DNA of 64,000 nt. Origin: Maricaulis sp047308265 (GTDB lineage: Bacteria; Pseudomonadota; Alphaproteobacteria; Caulobacterales; Maricaulaceae). Below, in pieces: positions 42,365 to 52,172 of the stretch (the stretch's first letter is position 1; every line of letters starts with the position of its first letter). The notes beneath the pieces are model-generated. The model made no database searches and was not told the DNA's origin. It saw only the letters and a list, made by a program, of their open reading frames with translations. The stretch covers positions 179,719-243,718 of the forward strand of contig NZ_JBKQWY010000010.1 in NCBI RefSeq assembly GCF_047308265.1, in the 5' to 3' direction. A program made the translations under genes and the position numbers.

Positions 42365-42424
42365 CGATTTTGAACCAAGTGGATTGGTTCGCATTCGCTC
42401 GTTCAGCCCGTCTTGGAGAGCTCC

Positions 42425-43675
42425 ATGTCTTTCACCGCATTCGCCGCGACGGCGGCCGTTCTGCATCTGGCATCGACCGGATTGGCAGAAATCGAAAATC
42501 AACACCCGCTCAGCCTGGCGGAGGCAATCCTCATCGCCGGTCAAACCGATGATCCGGCGATCGCCAGCTGGGAAGCGCGTGCCGGAGCGTTCGAGCATGC
42601 CGGCGAGGCCGCGACAGCTTTGCCCGACCCGATGTTGCGCGTGGGTGTCGCCAACCTGCCCCTGAGCGATCTCGACCATAATCGGGAGGCCATGACGCAG
42701 ACTCAGATCGGCGTTCGGCAATCGATACCGCGAGAATCAAGCCGGGATCTACAGCGAGCCCGGCAATACGCCCGGGCCGACGGCGCGCGCGCGATGGGCG
42801 AGCTTGAACAGCGCATGATCACGCGGGCGGTGCGCGTGTCCTGGCTGGAGGCTTTCTACTGGGAGCGAGCCGCGGAGCTGACGCGGGCCCGGCGCGAGGA
42901 AATCCGTCAACTGAGCGAGGTCGCGACGGCGCTCTTCGCGAGCGGTGGCGGAAACTCGCATGATGTGATCCGGGTCGACCTGGAGACGGCTCTGCTCGAT
43001 GCGCGCCTGATCGAGATCGACCGGCAGGCCGGAACGGCGCGCGCGCAGCTGGGACGATATATCGGTCTCGAGCATACTGACCGCGCGATCTTGCTGAACC
43101 TCCCGCGTCTTCCAGGTCTGCCTGAGGCCTCACTTGCGGTGGACTCGCTTGCGCAACACCCGGCAGTCAGCACCCGCAATGCGCGGATCGCAGCCAGCCA
43201 ACGTGACCTTGACCTTGCCCTCGAAGAGTATCGGCCGCGTTGGAGCGTGGACGCGGGTTATGGCCTGCGTGGCAGCCGCTCTGACGTCGCCAGCGTTGGC
43301 GTGACGGTTCAGATGCCGCTCTTCAGTCGACGCAGACAGGATGAAGGCGTTGCCGGGGCTCGCGACGCCCGATCCGCAGAAGAACTTGAGCGGCAGGCCC
43401 TGTTGCTGGACCTGCGGCGCCAGCTCGATGAAGACTGGATCCGCTTTCAGCGCCTGAATGAAACGGCGCAGGCCTATGAGACTGATGTTCTAGACCGCGC
43501 GCGAGAAACCACAGAGGCCGTGCTCGCCGCCTATGAGAATGAACAGGCCGATTTCGCCGAACTTGTTCGGTCCGAGCTGGCCTTGCTCGACATCGAACTC
43601 ACCCTGGTCCGCACGCGTGTGGATGCCCTCCAGGCCCAGAGCCGAATTCTCTTTTTGACGGGAGATGTCCAATGA
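42425..43675 (+). CDS. RND efflux outer-membrane factor, CusC-like
   Basis: A 416-residue TolC-family protein. The signal-like start (MSFTAFAATAAVLHLASTGLA) is followed by two helical outer-membrane-factor repeats (PLSLAEAILIAGQTDDPAI ... YENEQADFAELVRSELALLDIEL). The channel would export copper or silver with the CusB and CusA products. GGAGAG precedes the ATG. The stop overlaps the CusB start (ATGA). Confidence 0.85.
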   Translation: MSFTAFAATAAVLHLASTGLAEIENQHPLSLAEAILIAGQTDDPAIASWEARAGAFEHAGEAATALPDPMLRVGVANLPLSDLDHNREAMTQTQIGVRQSIPRESSRDLQRARQYARADGARAMGELEQRMITRAVRVSWLEAFYWERAAELTRARREEIRQLSEVATALFASGGGNSHDVIRVDLETALLDARLIEIDRQAGTARAQLGRYIGLEHTDRAILLNLPRLPGLPEASLAVDSLAQHPAVSTRNARIAASQRDLDLALEEYRPRWSVDAGYGLRGSRSDVASVGVTVQMPLFSRRRQDEGVAGARDARSAEELERQALLLDLRRQLDEDWIRFQRLNETAQAYETDVLDRARETTEAVLAAYENEQADFAELVRSELALLDIELTLVRTRVDALQAQSRILFLTGDVQ

Positions 43676-45384
43676 ACCCGCGCACGCTGATCTTGGGAGC
43701 GGTCGTCCTGACCGTTGGCATCCTCATCGGAGTTTTCGGAGGGCGCCTGATGGGCGGTGGCGACGCCACATCCGGCTACGGCGAACCTGAAATCCTCTAC
43801 TGGGTTGCCCCCATGGACCCGGACTATCGCCGGGATGGACCGGGCCAGTCTCCGATGGGGATGGATCTGGTTCCGGTGTACGCGGGCGATGAGCCGGCCG
43901 ACACGTCCACAGTGATGATCTCGCCCTCTGTCGAGAACAATATCGGCGTGCGCACTGCAGAGGTGGAGCGCGGACGTTTCGCGGAAGATCTGACGACGGT
44001 GGGTTATGTGCGACCGGTCGACGATCTGACCTCGGTCGTAGATGTGCGAGCGCAAGGCTGGATTGAAGACCTGCGAGTGGCTGCCGTCGGCGATGTCGTT
44101 GAAGCCGGCGATCTTTTGTTTCGCATGTATTCGCCAGAAATCGTGACCGCTCAGACCGAGTATCTCCAGGCTGTGCGCGTGGGGCGTTCCGGCCTGGTTT
44201 CAGCCGCGCGTTCGCGCTTGCAGGCGCTGGGTGTGGGTGCGGCACAGATCGAGGCCATCGCACGGCGCGGTGAGGCCCAGCGCCTCATCGAGATTTACGC
44301 GCCCAGGAGTGGTGTCGTCCTCGAGATGAATGTCCGCGAAGGCTCGCATGTTCACCCGAGCATGGAGGTGATGACCATCGCCGATCTGGGCGAAGTATGG
44401 GTGATCGCCGATCTGTTCGAGGATGCTGCAGCAGTGATCACCAGCGAGCAGGATGTGCATATGCGTTCGCCGGCCCAGCCTGGAAGGATGTGGCATGGTC
44501 AGGTGGAATACGTCTATCCAACCGTGGACGCGACCAGCCGCTCCATTCCGGTGCGCATGCGGTTTGCCAATGCGGATGGCGCGTTGCGACCGGAGGCCTT
44601 TGTCAATTTGCGCATCGAAGTCGCCCCGCGCGATGGTGTGCTTTCTGTGCCCGCCGAGGCGGTGATCCGTACCGGGCAGTCCGAACGGGTCATCCTGGCC
44701 CTAGGTGGTGGGCGGTATCAGCCGGCGCGCGTGGAAACCGGGCCGGAGGCCCAGGGCCGTGTTGAAGTGCTGTCAGGATTGGCCGCCGGTGAACGCGTTG
44801 TGGTGTCCAGCCAGTTCCTGATCGATTCCGAGGCCAATCTCCAAGGGGCAAGCCTGCGCATGTCCCCGGCAGAGGAGGAGGCACCGCCACCGGAGGTCGT
44901 CTATGGCAGCGGAGTTGTCGACGCGATCATGGCGGGGCACGGAATGATCGATCTCACACATGACCCCATCCCGGCGCTGGACTGGCCGGTCATGAGCATG
45001 TCGTTCTTCGCATTGGACGAGACCGTGTCCCTGGACGGGCTGGCAGTCGGGCAAACCGTAGATTTTTCTCTGCGTCAGAACGCCGACGGACAATGGCGGA
45101 TCGCGTCGATCTCCGCGGCCGGTTCCGGCTCGGAGCCCCTTGTCGAGGGGCGCGGCCGGGTCGTTACCCTGATGAGCGAGTTCGGCATGGTCGAGATCGA
45201 TCACGAACGTATCGAGGCGATCAACATGCCTGCGATGAGCATGGTCTATGAGCTCGATGATGGTGTTTCCCTGGATGGTCTGAGCGTTGGGGATGAGGTC
45301 GTTTTCTCGATCGAGGAAGAGGCTCCGGGGCAATGGCGACTGACCGGTTACAGCATCCGCTCTGACGCGGGAGAAACACCATGA
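43672..45384 (+). CDS. cusB: CusB-type adaptor fused to two CusF domains
   Basis: A 570-residue periplasmic adaptor. It has an N-terminal anchor, a heavy-metal-binding motif (WVAPMDPDYRRDGPGQSPMGMDLVPVY region, about 44-70) and the CusB membrane-fusion core. Two tandem CusF-like domains form the C-terminus. The first keeps the Cu(I)/Ag(I) ligands His430, Trp438, Met441 and Met443. The second has His511, Met522 and Met524, but Met519 where Trp should be. CusF is usually a separate chaperone. The gene overlaps cusC and cusA (ATGA each). Confidence 0.92.
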   Translation: MNPRTLILGAVVLTVGILIGVFGGRLMGGGDATSGYGEPEILYWVAPMDPDYRRDGPGQSPMGMDLVPVYAGDEPADTSTVMISPSVENNIGVRTAEVERGRFAEDLTTVGYVRPVDDLTSVVDVRAQGWIEDLRVAAVGDVVEAGDLLFRMYSPEIVTAQTEYLQAVRVGRSGLVSAARSRLQALGVGAAQIEAIARRGEAQRLIEIYAPRSGVVLEMNVREGSHVHPSMEVMTIADLGEVWVIADLFEDAAAVITSEQDVHMRSPAQPGRMWHGQVEYVYPTVDATSRSIPVRMRFANADGALRPEAFVNLRIEVAPRDGVLSVPAEAVIRTGQSERVILALGGGRYQPARVETGPEAQGRVEVLSGLAAGERVVVSSQFLIDSEANLQGASLRMSPAEEEAPPPEVVYGSGVVDAIMAGHGMIDLTHDPIPALDWPVMSMSFFALDETVSLDGLAVGQTVDFSLRQNADGQWRIASISAAGSGSEPLVEGRGRVVTLMSEFGMVEIDHERIEAINMPAMSMVYELDDGVSLDGLSVGDEVVFSIEEEAPGQWRLTGYSIRSDAGETP

Positions 45385-48300
45385 TCAGCGCGATTATTCG
45401 CTGGTCGATCGGTAACCGGCTGATCGTCCTGATCCTGGCCATGATGCTGGCGGGCGGCGGCGTCTGGTCGCTGGCGCGAACGCCAATGGACGCGATTCCC
45501 GACCTGTCTGATGTTCAGGTGATCATCAAGACGACCTATCCCGGCCAAGCGCCGCAGGTGGTGGAAGACCAGGTCACCTATCCGCTCACGACGGCCATGC
45601 TGGCTGTACCGGGCGCGGTGACGGTTCGCGGCTATTCCTTCTTCAATGACAGTTATGTCTACATCATCTTTGAGGATGGCACAGACCTCTACTGGGCGCG
45701 TTCGCGTGTGCTGGAATACCTGTCCCAGGTGGCGCCGACCCTGCCAGAGGGGGCCACGCCGGCACTGGGGCCTGACGCGACGGGCGTTGGCTGGATCTAT
45801 CAATACGCGCTGGTCGACAGGACCGGACAGAATGATCTCTCGCAATTGCGTTCACTGCAGGACTGGTTCCTGAAATACGAGCTGCAGACCATCGAGGGTG
45901 TGGCCGAGGTGGCGACGATTGGCGGCATGGTCCGCCAGTACCAGGTCGTCGCGGACCCGGATCGCCTGCGTGCGCTCAGCATCCCGCTTTCGCATGTTCG
46001 TATGGCCATTCAGCGGGGCAATCAGGAAAGCGGTGGCCGCGTCATCGAGATGGCCGAGGCCGAGTACATGGTGCGGGCCTCAGGCTACATCCAGGGCGTC
46101 GAAGACCTCGAGGCGATCCCGCTCTCGGTGACCGATACCGGTACGCCCATCCTGTTGTCCGACGTCGCCGACATCCGGGTCGGCCCGGAACTCCGTCGTG
46201 GCATCGGTGAGCTGAACGGCGAGGGCGAAGCGGTGGGCGGTGTTGTCGTCATGCGTTATGGCGAGAACGCGCGGGCAACGATCCAGCGTGTCGAGAACCG
46301 GCTGGAGGAATTGCGCGCATCGCTGCCCGACGGGGTGGAGATCGTCACCACCTATAACCGGGCCAGCCTGATCGAACGGGCGGTCTCATCGCTGCGGGAA
46401 AAGCTGGTTGAGGAATTCCTGGTCGTCGCGCTGATCTGTGCGCTCTTCCTGTTCCACTTCCGGTCATCCCTTGTGATCGTGTTGAGTCTGCCCCTGGGCA
46501 TCCTGACCGCGATTATCGTGATGAATGCGCAGGGCATCAACGCCAACATCATGTCACTGGGCGGAATCGCGATTGCCATTGGCGCGATGGTGGATGCGGC
46601 GATCGTCATGATTGAGAACATGCACAAGCATGCCGAGCGACAGCCCATCACCCGCGAGAACCGGTGGGAGGTGGTGACAAAGGCCTCGACGGAGGTCGGC
46701 CCCGCCCTGTTCTTCTCGCTTTTGATCGTGACGTTCAGTTTCGTGCCGATTTTTGCGCTGGAAGCCCAGGAAGGGCGGCTTTTCCACCCGCTGGCTTTCA
46801 CCAAGACCTATGCCATGGCAGCCGCCGCCGGGCTGGCGATTACACTGGTCCCGGTCCTGATGGGCTATCTGGTCCGGGGCAAGATCACGCCGGAGCACAA
46901 GAACCCGGTGAACCGGGTGCTGATTGCGCTGTATCGTCCCTTCATCAATCTTGTCATCCATCGCCCCTGGGCTGTTTTGCTGGGGGCCGTGCTGGTTCTG
47001 GGCAGTACGGCGGTACCGCTGTCGCGTATGGGCAGTGAATTCATGCCGGATCTGGATGAGGGCGATATCCTTTACATGCCCAGCGCCTATCCGGGCGTGT
47101 CGGCGGGCAAGATCACGGAAATCGTACAACAGACCAATCGCCTGATCATGACGGTGCCTGAGGTGCTCACAGCGCATGGCAAGGCCGGACGGGCCGAAAC
47201 AGCCACGGATCCGGCGCCCCTGACCATGATCGAAACGACGATCCAGCTGCGGCCGCGCGAGGAATGGCGACCGGGTATCACCATCGATGATATCCGTGCC
47301 GAGCTGGATGCGGTCGTGAATGTGCCGAGCCTCACCAATGCGTGGATCATGCCCATTCGGGGGCGGATCGACATGCTGGCGACCGGGATCAAGACACCGG
47401 TCGGGATCAAGATTGCGGGACCTGACCTGGATGAGATCGCGCGCATCGGTGAAGAGATCGAAGCCGTGATCGCCGCTCTGGATGGTACAGCATCGGTCTA
47501 TGCGGAGCGGGTAACCGGCGGTCGGTTTGTCGATATTGATGTCAATCGCCTGGAAGCGGCCCGCTTCGGGCTGAACGTCGCCGATGTGCATGAGGTCGTT
47601 CGCACAGCCATCGGTGGCATGACCGTGACTGAGAGCGTCGAGGGAGCAGAGCGATATCCCGTGAACCTGCGCTATCCACGCGACTACAGGAATTCCGTGT
47701 CGGCGCTGCAATCCCTGCCGGTGATCACACCGACCGGCGCCGAGATCCCGCTGGGGCGCGTGGCTGATATCACCATTGCCGACGGGCCAGGGGTCATTCG
47801 CAGCGAGAATGCGCGCACCAATGGTTGGGTCTATGTCGACATCTCCGGTGTCGATATCGGGAGCTATGTTGCCGATGCCCAGGCCGCCGTGGCCAGTCAG
47901 ATAGATCTTCCGCCGGGCTATTCCATTACCTGGTCGGGGCAATATGAATTCATGGAGCGGGCCAAGGCCAAGCTGGCTGTTGTCGTGCCGGTGACCCTGG
48001 CCATTATATTGCTGCTGCTGTTCCTGAATTTCCGCCGCCTGACGCCGGTACTGATGATCATGGGCACGCTCCCGCTTGCCCTGGTCGGGGGCGTGTGGTT
48101 GCTCGACCTGCTGGGTTACAACCTGTCGGTCGCTGTCGGTGTTGGCTTCATCGCCCTGGCCGGTGTAGCTGTCGAGATCGGTGTACTGATGATCGTTTAT
48201 CTCGAACAGGCGCTGACCCGCCGCCGGGAGCTCGCTACGGATGAAGGGCGGGCCATGTCCTCGGGTGACCTGGCCGAGGCCGTGGTGGAAGGGGCGTTGC

Positions 48301-48536
48301 TGCGTGTCCGCCCGATCATGATGACGGTGATCGCGACCATCGCCGGACTGCTGCCCATCATGCTGGGATCCGGTACAGGGTCTGAAGTCATGCGCAGGAT
48401 CGCGGCGCCAATGGTGGGCGGGATGACCAGTGCGACCATTCTGACCCTGTTGGTAATTCCGGCGGCGTTTCTGATCTGGCAACGCTGGGAGCTGACCCGA
48501 AGTGCACAGAAACCGGAAGCGGGAGCGGCGGCATGA
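45381..48536 (+). CDS. cusA: Cu(I)/Ag(I) RND efflux pump CusA
   Basis: A 1,051-residue inner-membrane RND pump: 12 TM helices, PMDAIPDLSDVQVIIKT at the start, and TM4 GGIAIAIGAMVDAAIVMIEN, the monovalent-metal (Cu/Ag) version of the motif. A Met-rich central cleft is visible (AWIMPIRGRIDMLATG). It exports periplasmic copper through the CusC-like channel. It overlaps cusB by four bases and cueR by four bases. Confidence 0.95.
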   Translation: MISAIIRWSIGNRLIVLILAMMLAGGGVWSLARTPMDAIPDLSDVQVIIKTTYPGQAPQVVEDQVTYPLTTAMLAVPGAVTVRGYSFFNDSYVYIIFEDGTDLYWARSRVLEYLSQVAPTLPEGATPALGPDATGVGWIYQYALVDRTGQNDLSQLRSLQDWFLKYELQTIEGVAEVATIGGMVRQYQVVADPDRLRALSIPLSHVRMAIQRGNQESGGRVIEMAEAEYMVRASGYIQGVEDLEAIPLSVTDTGTPILLSDVADIRVGPELRRGIGELNGEGEAVGGVVVMRYGENARATIQRVENRLEELRASLPDGVEIVTTYNRASLIERAVSSLREKLVEEFLVVALICALFLFHFRSSLVIVLSLPLGILTAIIVMNAQGINANIMSLGGIAIAIGAMVDAAIVMIENMHKHAERQPITRENRWEVVTKASTEVGPALFFSLLIVTFSFVPIFALEAQEGRLFHPLAFTKTYAMAAAAGLAITLVPVLMGYLVRGKITPEHKNPVNRVLIALYRPFINLVIHRPWAVLLGAVLVLGSTAVPLSRMGSEFMPDLDEGDILYMPSAYPGVSAGKITEIVQQTNRLIMTVPEVLTAHGKAGRAETATDPAPLTMIETTIQLRPREEWRPGITIDDIRAELDAVVNVPSLTNAWIMPIRGRIDMLATGIKTPVGIKIAGPDLDEIARIGEEIEAVIAALDGTASVYAERVTGGRFVDIDVNRLEAARFGLNVADVHEVVRTAIGGMTVTESVEGAERYPVNLRYPRDYRNSVSALQSLPVITPTGAEIPLGRVADITIADGPGVIRSENARTNGWVYVDISGVDIGSYVADAQAAVASQIDLPPGYSITWSGQYEFMERAKAKLAVVVPVTLAIILLLLFLNFRRLTPVLMIMGTLPLALVGGVWLLDLLGYNLSVAVGVGFIALAGVAVEIGVLMIVYLEQALTRRRELATDEGRAMSSGDLAEAVVEGALLRVRPIMMTVIATIAGLLPIMLGSGTGSEVMRRIAAPMVGGMTSATILTLLVIPAAFLIWQRWELTRSAQKPEAGAAA

Positions 48537-48940
48537 ATGTGAAGCAGGCGGCAGAAGCCACAGGTATCCCTTCCAAGACGCTGCGTTATTACGAGGAGGT
48601 CGGGCTGGTGCGCCCGGCGCGTGCCGAAAATGGCTATCGGGTCTATGCCGAGACCGATCTTCGCAAGCTGGTCTTTGTGGGTCGTGCCCGGGGGCTGGGT
48701 TTTTCGCTGGAGGACTGCCGCCGGCTTTTGTCCCTCTACGAAGATCAATCCCGGGCAAGTGCTGACGTGAAGGTGCTCGCACGCTCTCATGTGGACGAGA
48801 TTGATCGCAAGTTGAAGGAGTTGCGAGCCATCAAGGCCGAGCTCAACCGGCTCATCTCGGCCTGCCACGGCGATGACCGGCCTGACTGTCCGATCGTGGA
48901 GGGGTTGGCCGGTTCCCAGGCTTGCCGGACGGAGGCTTGA
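48533..48940 (+). CDS. cueR: Copper-responsive MerR regulator CueR
   Basis: A 135-residue regulator with N-terminal HTH (QAAEATGIPSKTLRYYEEVGLV) and the CueR metal loop with Cys111 and Cys119 (CHGDDRPDCP), as in E. coli CueR. It senses Cu(I)/Ag(I) and activates copA. Its start overlaps cusA. Its stop codon lies inside the -35 region of the copA promoter. Confidence 0.93.
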   Translation: MNVKQAAEATGIPSKTLRYYEEVGLVRPARAENGYRVYAETDLRKLVFVGRARGLGFSLEDCRRLLSLYEDQSRASADVKVLARSHVDEIDRKLKELRAIKAELNRLISACHGDDRPDCPIVEGLAGSQACRTEA

Positions 48941-48967
48941 CCTTCCAGTGACTGGAAGCTTCACAAG
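48937..48967 (+). promoter_or_regulatory. CueR-type promoter of copA
   Basis: -35 TTGACC (48937-48942) is followed by the dyad CTTCCAGT-G-ACTGGAAG (48942-48958), closely matching known CueR boxes, and a weak -10 near 48961-48967 (spacer 18-19 bp). The -35 overlaps the cueR stop codon. Confidence 0.85.
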
Positions 48968-48995
48968 GGTCATCGCTTAGCCAGAGGACACGATC

Positions 48996-51353
48996 ATGAG
49001 CTGCCAGCATTGCGATGAACCCGCCAAGACCAATCCGCTGCATGATGCACCGGTTGTCACCGATCCCGTGTGCGGGATGGATGTCCGCCTGGGCGCCGGG
49101 AAGCCGCATTTCGAGCACGCCGGCGAGAACTATCATTTCTGCTCGCAGCGTTGTCATGACCGGTTTGAAGCCGACCCGGATCACTTCCTCGGCGGGGCGC
49201 ATCTGCAGGCCTATGAGGATATGCCAGAAGGCACCCGGTACACCTGCCCGATGGACCCCGAGATCATTACGGATGAACCGGGCGATTGTCCGATCTGCGG
49301 TATGGCGCTGGAACCCATGGGCATCAATCTGGCGGACCAGGGGCCCAATCCGGAACTGGTTGATTTCAAGCGTCGTTTCTGGATCGGTGCACTCCTGACG
49401 CTGCCGGTCTTCCTGCTGGCAATGGGGCCGATGATCGGTCTTGGTTTTTTCCGCTCCTGGGTTGGCGAGGCTGCGGCTGGCTGGGTCGAGCTGCTGCTGG
49501 CGACCCCCGTGGTGGTTTGGGCAGGGCGACCTTTCTTCGAACGCGGCGTGAAGTCGATCATCAGCGGAAATCTCAACATGTTCACCCTCATCGCGATGGG
49601 GGTTGGCGCTGCCTACATTTTCAGCCTTGTGGCGGTGATTGCCCCGGGTGTGTTCCCGGAAGCATTCAGGCATGGCGATGGCCATGTGGCGGTCTATTTC
49701 GAGGCCGCAGCCGTGATCATCGTGCTGGTCCTGCTGGGGCAGCTGATGGAGTTGCAGGCGCGCGAGAAAACCGGCTCCGCGATCAGGGCGCTGCTGGACC
49801 TGGCGCTAAAAACCGCTCTCAGGCTGAACGAGGATGGCTCAGAGGAAGAGGTTGCGCTGGATGCGCTGAAAGCCGGTGACCGCCTGCGGGTGCGGCCTGG
49901 GGAGAAAGTGCCCGTTGATGGTGTGGTTGTCTCCGGTCGCTCCTCCATCGACGAGTCAATGATTACGGGTGAGCCGGTGCCGGTCGAGAAAGCCGAGGGC
50001 GACCCGGTGACCGGAGCGACCATCAACGGGACCGGTAGTCTCGTCATTGAAGCCCGACGTGTCGGGCAGGATACAACCCTGAACCAGATCGTTGAAATGG
50101 TGGCCAATGCCCAGCGCAGCCGTGCGCCCATCCAGAAATTCGCCGATCTTGCGTCCGGGCGCTTCGTACCGGCCGTCATCGCGATCGCTGCTCTGGCTTT
50201 CATCGCCTGGTCGACCTGGGGGCCGGAACCCTCATCCGCCTACGGGCTGATTGCGGCTGTTTCCGTGCTGATCATCGCCTGTCCGTGCGCGCTGGGACTG
50301 GCGACGCCGATGTCCATCATGACAGCCACCGGGCGCGGCGCTCAGGCCGGTGTCCTGATCAAGAATGCCGAGGCGCTTGAAGCGTTCGCCGGCGTGGACA
50401 CGCTGATTGTCGACAAGACCGGCACGTTGACGCGTGGGCGCCCCGAGCTGGTCGCCGTGCTGCCCGAGGCCGGATGGAGCGAGGCCGGGCTCCTTGGGCT
50501 GGCAGCGAGCCTGGAACGCGGTTCGGAACACCCGCTGGCGGAAGCGATCGTAAAGGGGGCCGTCGATCAAGGGATCGATATCGTGGAAGCCTCCGATTTC
50601 GAAGCAATCACCGGCAAGGGGGTTCGCGGGGTGATCGAGGGGCGCGCGGTTGCCCTTGGGAATGCGGCCCTTCTGGCTGAGCTTGGCATTGACCCGCGGG
50701 TTTCTTCCGCCCTTGCCAATGCGCGACGGGATCGCGGTGAGACGGTGATGTTCGTTGTTGTCGACGGTGCGCTGGCCGGGATGGTTTGCGTCGCTGACCT
50801 GATCAAGGCGACAACACCCGATGCCATTGCCCGTCTGCATGCACAGGGGCTGCGTATCGTCATGGCGACCGGCGACAATGAACGCACCGCGCGATTTGTT
50901 GCGGATCAGCTGGGGATAGACGACGTACGCGCCGATGTCCTCCCGGGAGACAAGGCAGCACTGGTCAAGGCGCTGCAGGACAGCGGTGGTCGCGTGGCGA
51001 TGGCAGGAGACGGGGTGAATGATGCGCCCGCGCTGGCCCAGGCTGAGGTCGGTATTGCCATGGGAACCGGAGCCGATGTCGCGATTGAAAGTGCTGGGAT
51101 TACCCTGGTCCAGGGCGACCTGACCGGCGTGGTCCGGGCCCGCCAGCTCTCTGTCGCGACCATGCGCAATATCAAGCAGAACCTGTTCTTCGCGCTGGTC
51201 TACAACGCAGCGGGTGTGCCCGTCGCGGCTGGCGTGCTCTATCCGCTGCTGGGATTGATGTTGTCGCCCATGCTTGCGGCGGCGGCGATGAGCCTGTCTT
51301 CGGTCTCGGTGATCGCCAACGCGCTTCGGCTTCGGTCTGTGCGGCTTGATTGA
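48996..51353 (+). CDS. copA: Copper-exporting P1B-type ATPase with YHS domain
   Basis: A 785-residue ATPase. Instead of the usual HMA domains the N-terminus carries a YHS domain (DPVCGMDVRLGAGKPHFEHAG, FCSQRCHDRFEADP) and a heavy-metal-binding motif (YTCPMDPEIITDEPGDCPICGMALEP). The core has TGEP, the membrane CPC site (IIACPCALGLATP), phosphorylation DKTGTLT and GDGVNDAPAL. It pumps Cu(I) from cytoplasm to periplasm, where CusCBA can remove it. It is driven by the CueR-type promoter just upstream. Confidence 0.95.
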   Translation: MSCQHCDEPAKTNPLHDAPVVTDPVCGMDVRLGAGKPHFEHAGENYHFCSQRCHDRFEADPDHFLGGAHLQAYEDMPEGTRYTCPMDPEIITDEPGDCPICGMALEPMGINLADQGPNPELVDFKRRFWIGALLTLPVFLLAMGPMIGLGFFRSWVGEAAAGWVELLLATPVVVWAGRPFFERGVKSIISGNLNMFTLIAMGVGAAYIFSLVAVIAPGVFPEAFRHGDGHVAVYFEAAAVIIVLVLLGQLMELQAREKTGSAIRALLDLALKTALRLNEDGSEEEVALDALKAGDRLRVRPGEKVPVDGVVVSGRSSIDESMITGEPVPVEKAEGDPVTGATINGTGSLVIEARRVGQDTTLNQIVEMVANAQRSRAPIQKFADLASGRFVPAVIAIAALAFIAWSTWGPEPSSAYGLIAAVSVLIIACPCALGLATPMSIMTATGRGAQAGVLIKNAEALEAFAGVDTLIVDKTGTLTRGRPELVAVLPEAGWSEAGLLGLAASLERGSEHPLAEAIVKGAVDQGIDIVEASDFEAITGKGVRGVIEGRAVALGNAALLAELGIDPRVSSALANARRDRGETVMFVVVDGALAGMVCVADLIKATTPDAIARLHAQGLRIVMATGDNERTARFVADQLGIDDVRADVLPGDKAALVKALQDSGGRVAMAGDGVNDAPALAQAEVGIAMGTGADVAIESAGITLVQGDLTGVVRARQLSVATMRNIKQNLFFALVYNAAGVPVAAGVLYPLLGLMLSPMLAAAAMSLSSVSVIANALRLRSVRLD

Positions 51354-51409
51354 GGGGCGCGCCCCGGTCCTGCGTAATCGATCAGGTGCACTGGCAGGAG
51401 GGCATCGAT

Positions 51410-52171
51410 TTGGGGCTTCGTATCATTTGGGCGGCAGTTCTGGGCATGGCAATCATATTCATGATGCCGAACGCGGCAGTATCGCATCCGCCCGCCGAGC
51501 ACACACCACCGACCGAAGAATCGGTTGAGCCCGAGGCCGATGCGGCCGTGGAGCCCCCTGCAGACGCGACAGGCGAAGTCGAGCATCAGCATGGCCAGCT
51601 GGAGGATGTCGCGGGGCATGCCCATGTGGATGCTGCTGATCCGTGTGTAGATGATGGACATCATGAGGGCGCGGCCAGCCCCGCCGGAGGGCATGCCCAC
51701 TGGGGCGAGGACGGGGCCTCAACGCCGTTCGAACGGGCCATGTCCCGCATCGGCGTTTTCCATTCTTTCGCTGTCCATTTTCCGATCGCGCTGATCCTCG
51801 CCGCGGCACTGGCGCAGGGGCTTGTTCTTGCAGGTCGATTTGCGACGGGCTCGGATACCGTGCGCTATCTGGTCTGGACGGGCGCTGCCGGTGGTGTGGC
51901 CGCAGGTCTTCTCGGCTGGGCACATTCCGGCCCCATGGGCGCTGACGAGGCGGGCGTGATGCTCGCGCACCGGCTCCTGGGTACGGCTCTGTTGTTCGGA
52001 TTGGTTGGCCTGGCTGCGCTTGGCGAGTGGTCGCGCCGCCCGGACAATCAGCTGGGCGCGTTGATCTTCAACGTCGCGCTGTTCGGATCCGCGCTCGCGC
52101 TCTTGCTCAACGGCTTCCTGGGCGGTGCGCTGGCTCATGGCGGTTTGCGGCATCTGTTTGGTGGCGGCTAG
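51410..52171 (+). CDS. DUF2231-like membrane protein with His-rich N-terminus
   Basis: A 253-residue protein. It has a signal or first TM (GLRIIWAAVLGMAIIFMMP), then a ~90-residue acidic, His-rich stretch (SHPPAEH, EVEHQHGQLED, DDGHHEGAASPAGGHAHWGED), then four TM helices of DUF2231 type (FHSFAVHFPIALILAAALAQ; MLAHRLLGTALLFGL). The TTG at 51410 was chosen because AGGAGGG lies 7 bp upstream and it starts right at the hydrophobic segment. The function of DUF2231 is unknown; His clusters suggest metal binding. Confidence 0.72.
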   Translation: MGLRIIWAAVLGMAIIFMMPNAAVSHPPAEHTPPTEESVEPEADAAVEPPADATGEVEHQHGQLEDVAGHAHVDAADPCVDDGHHEGAASPAGGHAHWGEDGASTPFERAMSRIGVFHSFAVHFPIALILAAALAQGLVLAGRFATGSDTVRYLVWTGAAGGVAAGLLGWAHSGPMGADEAGVMLAHRLLGTALLFGLVGLAALGEWSRRPDNQLGALIFNVALFGSALALLLNGFLGGALAHGGLRHLFGGG

Positions 52172-52172
52172 G

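Noticed and set aside
46554..48782. Long minus-strand reading frame (742 aa) opposite cusA
   Set aside because: A shadow of cusA; its composition is not protein-like and no domain is visible.
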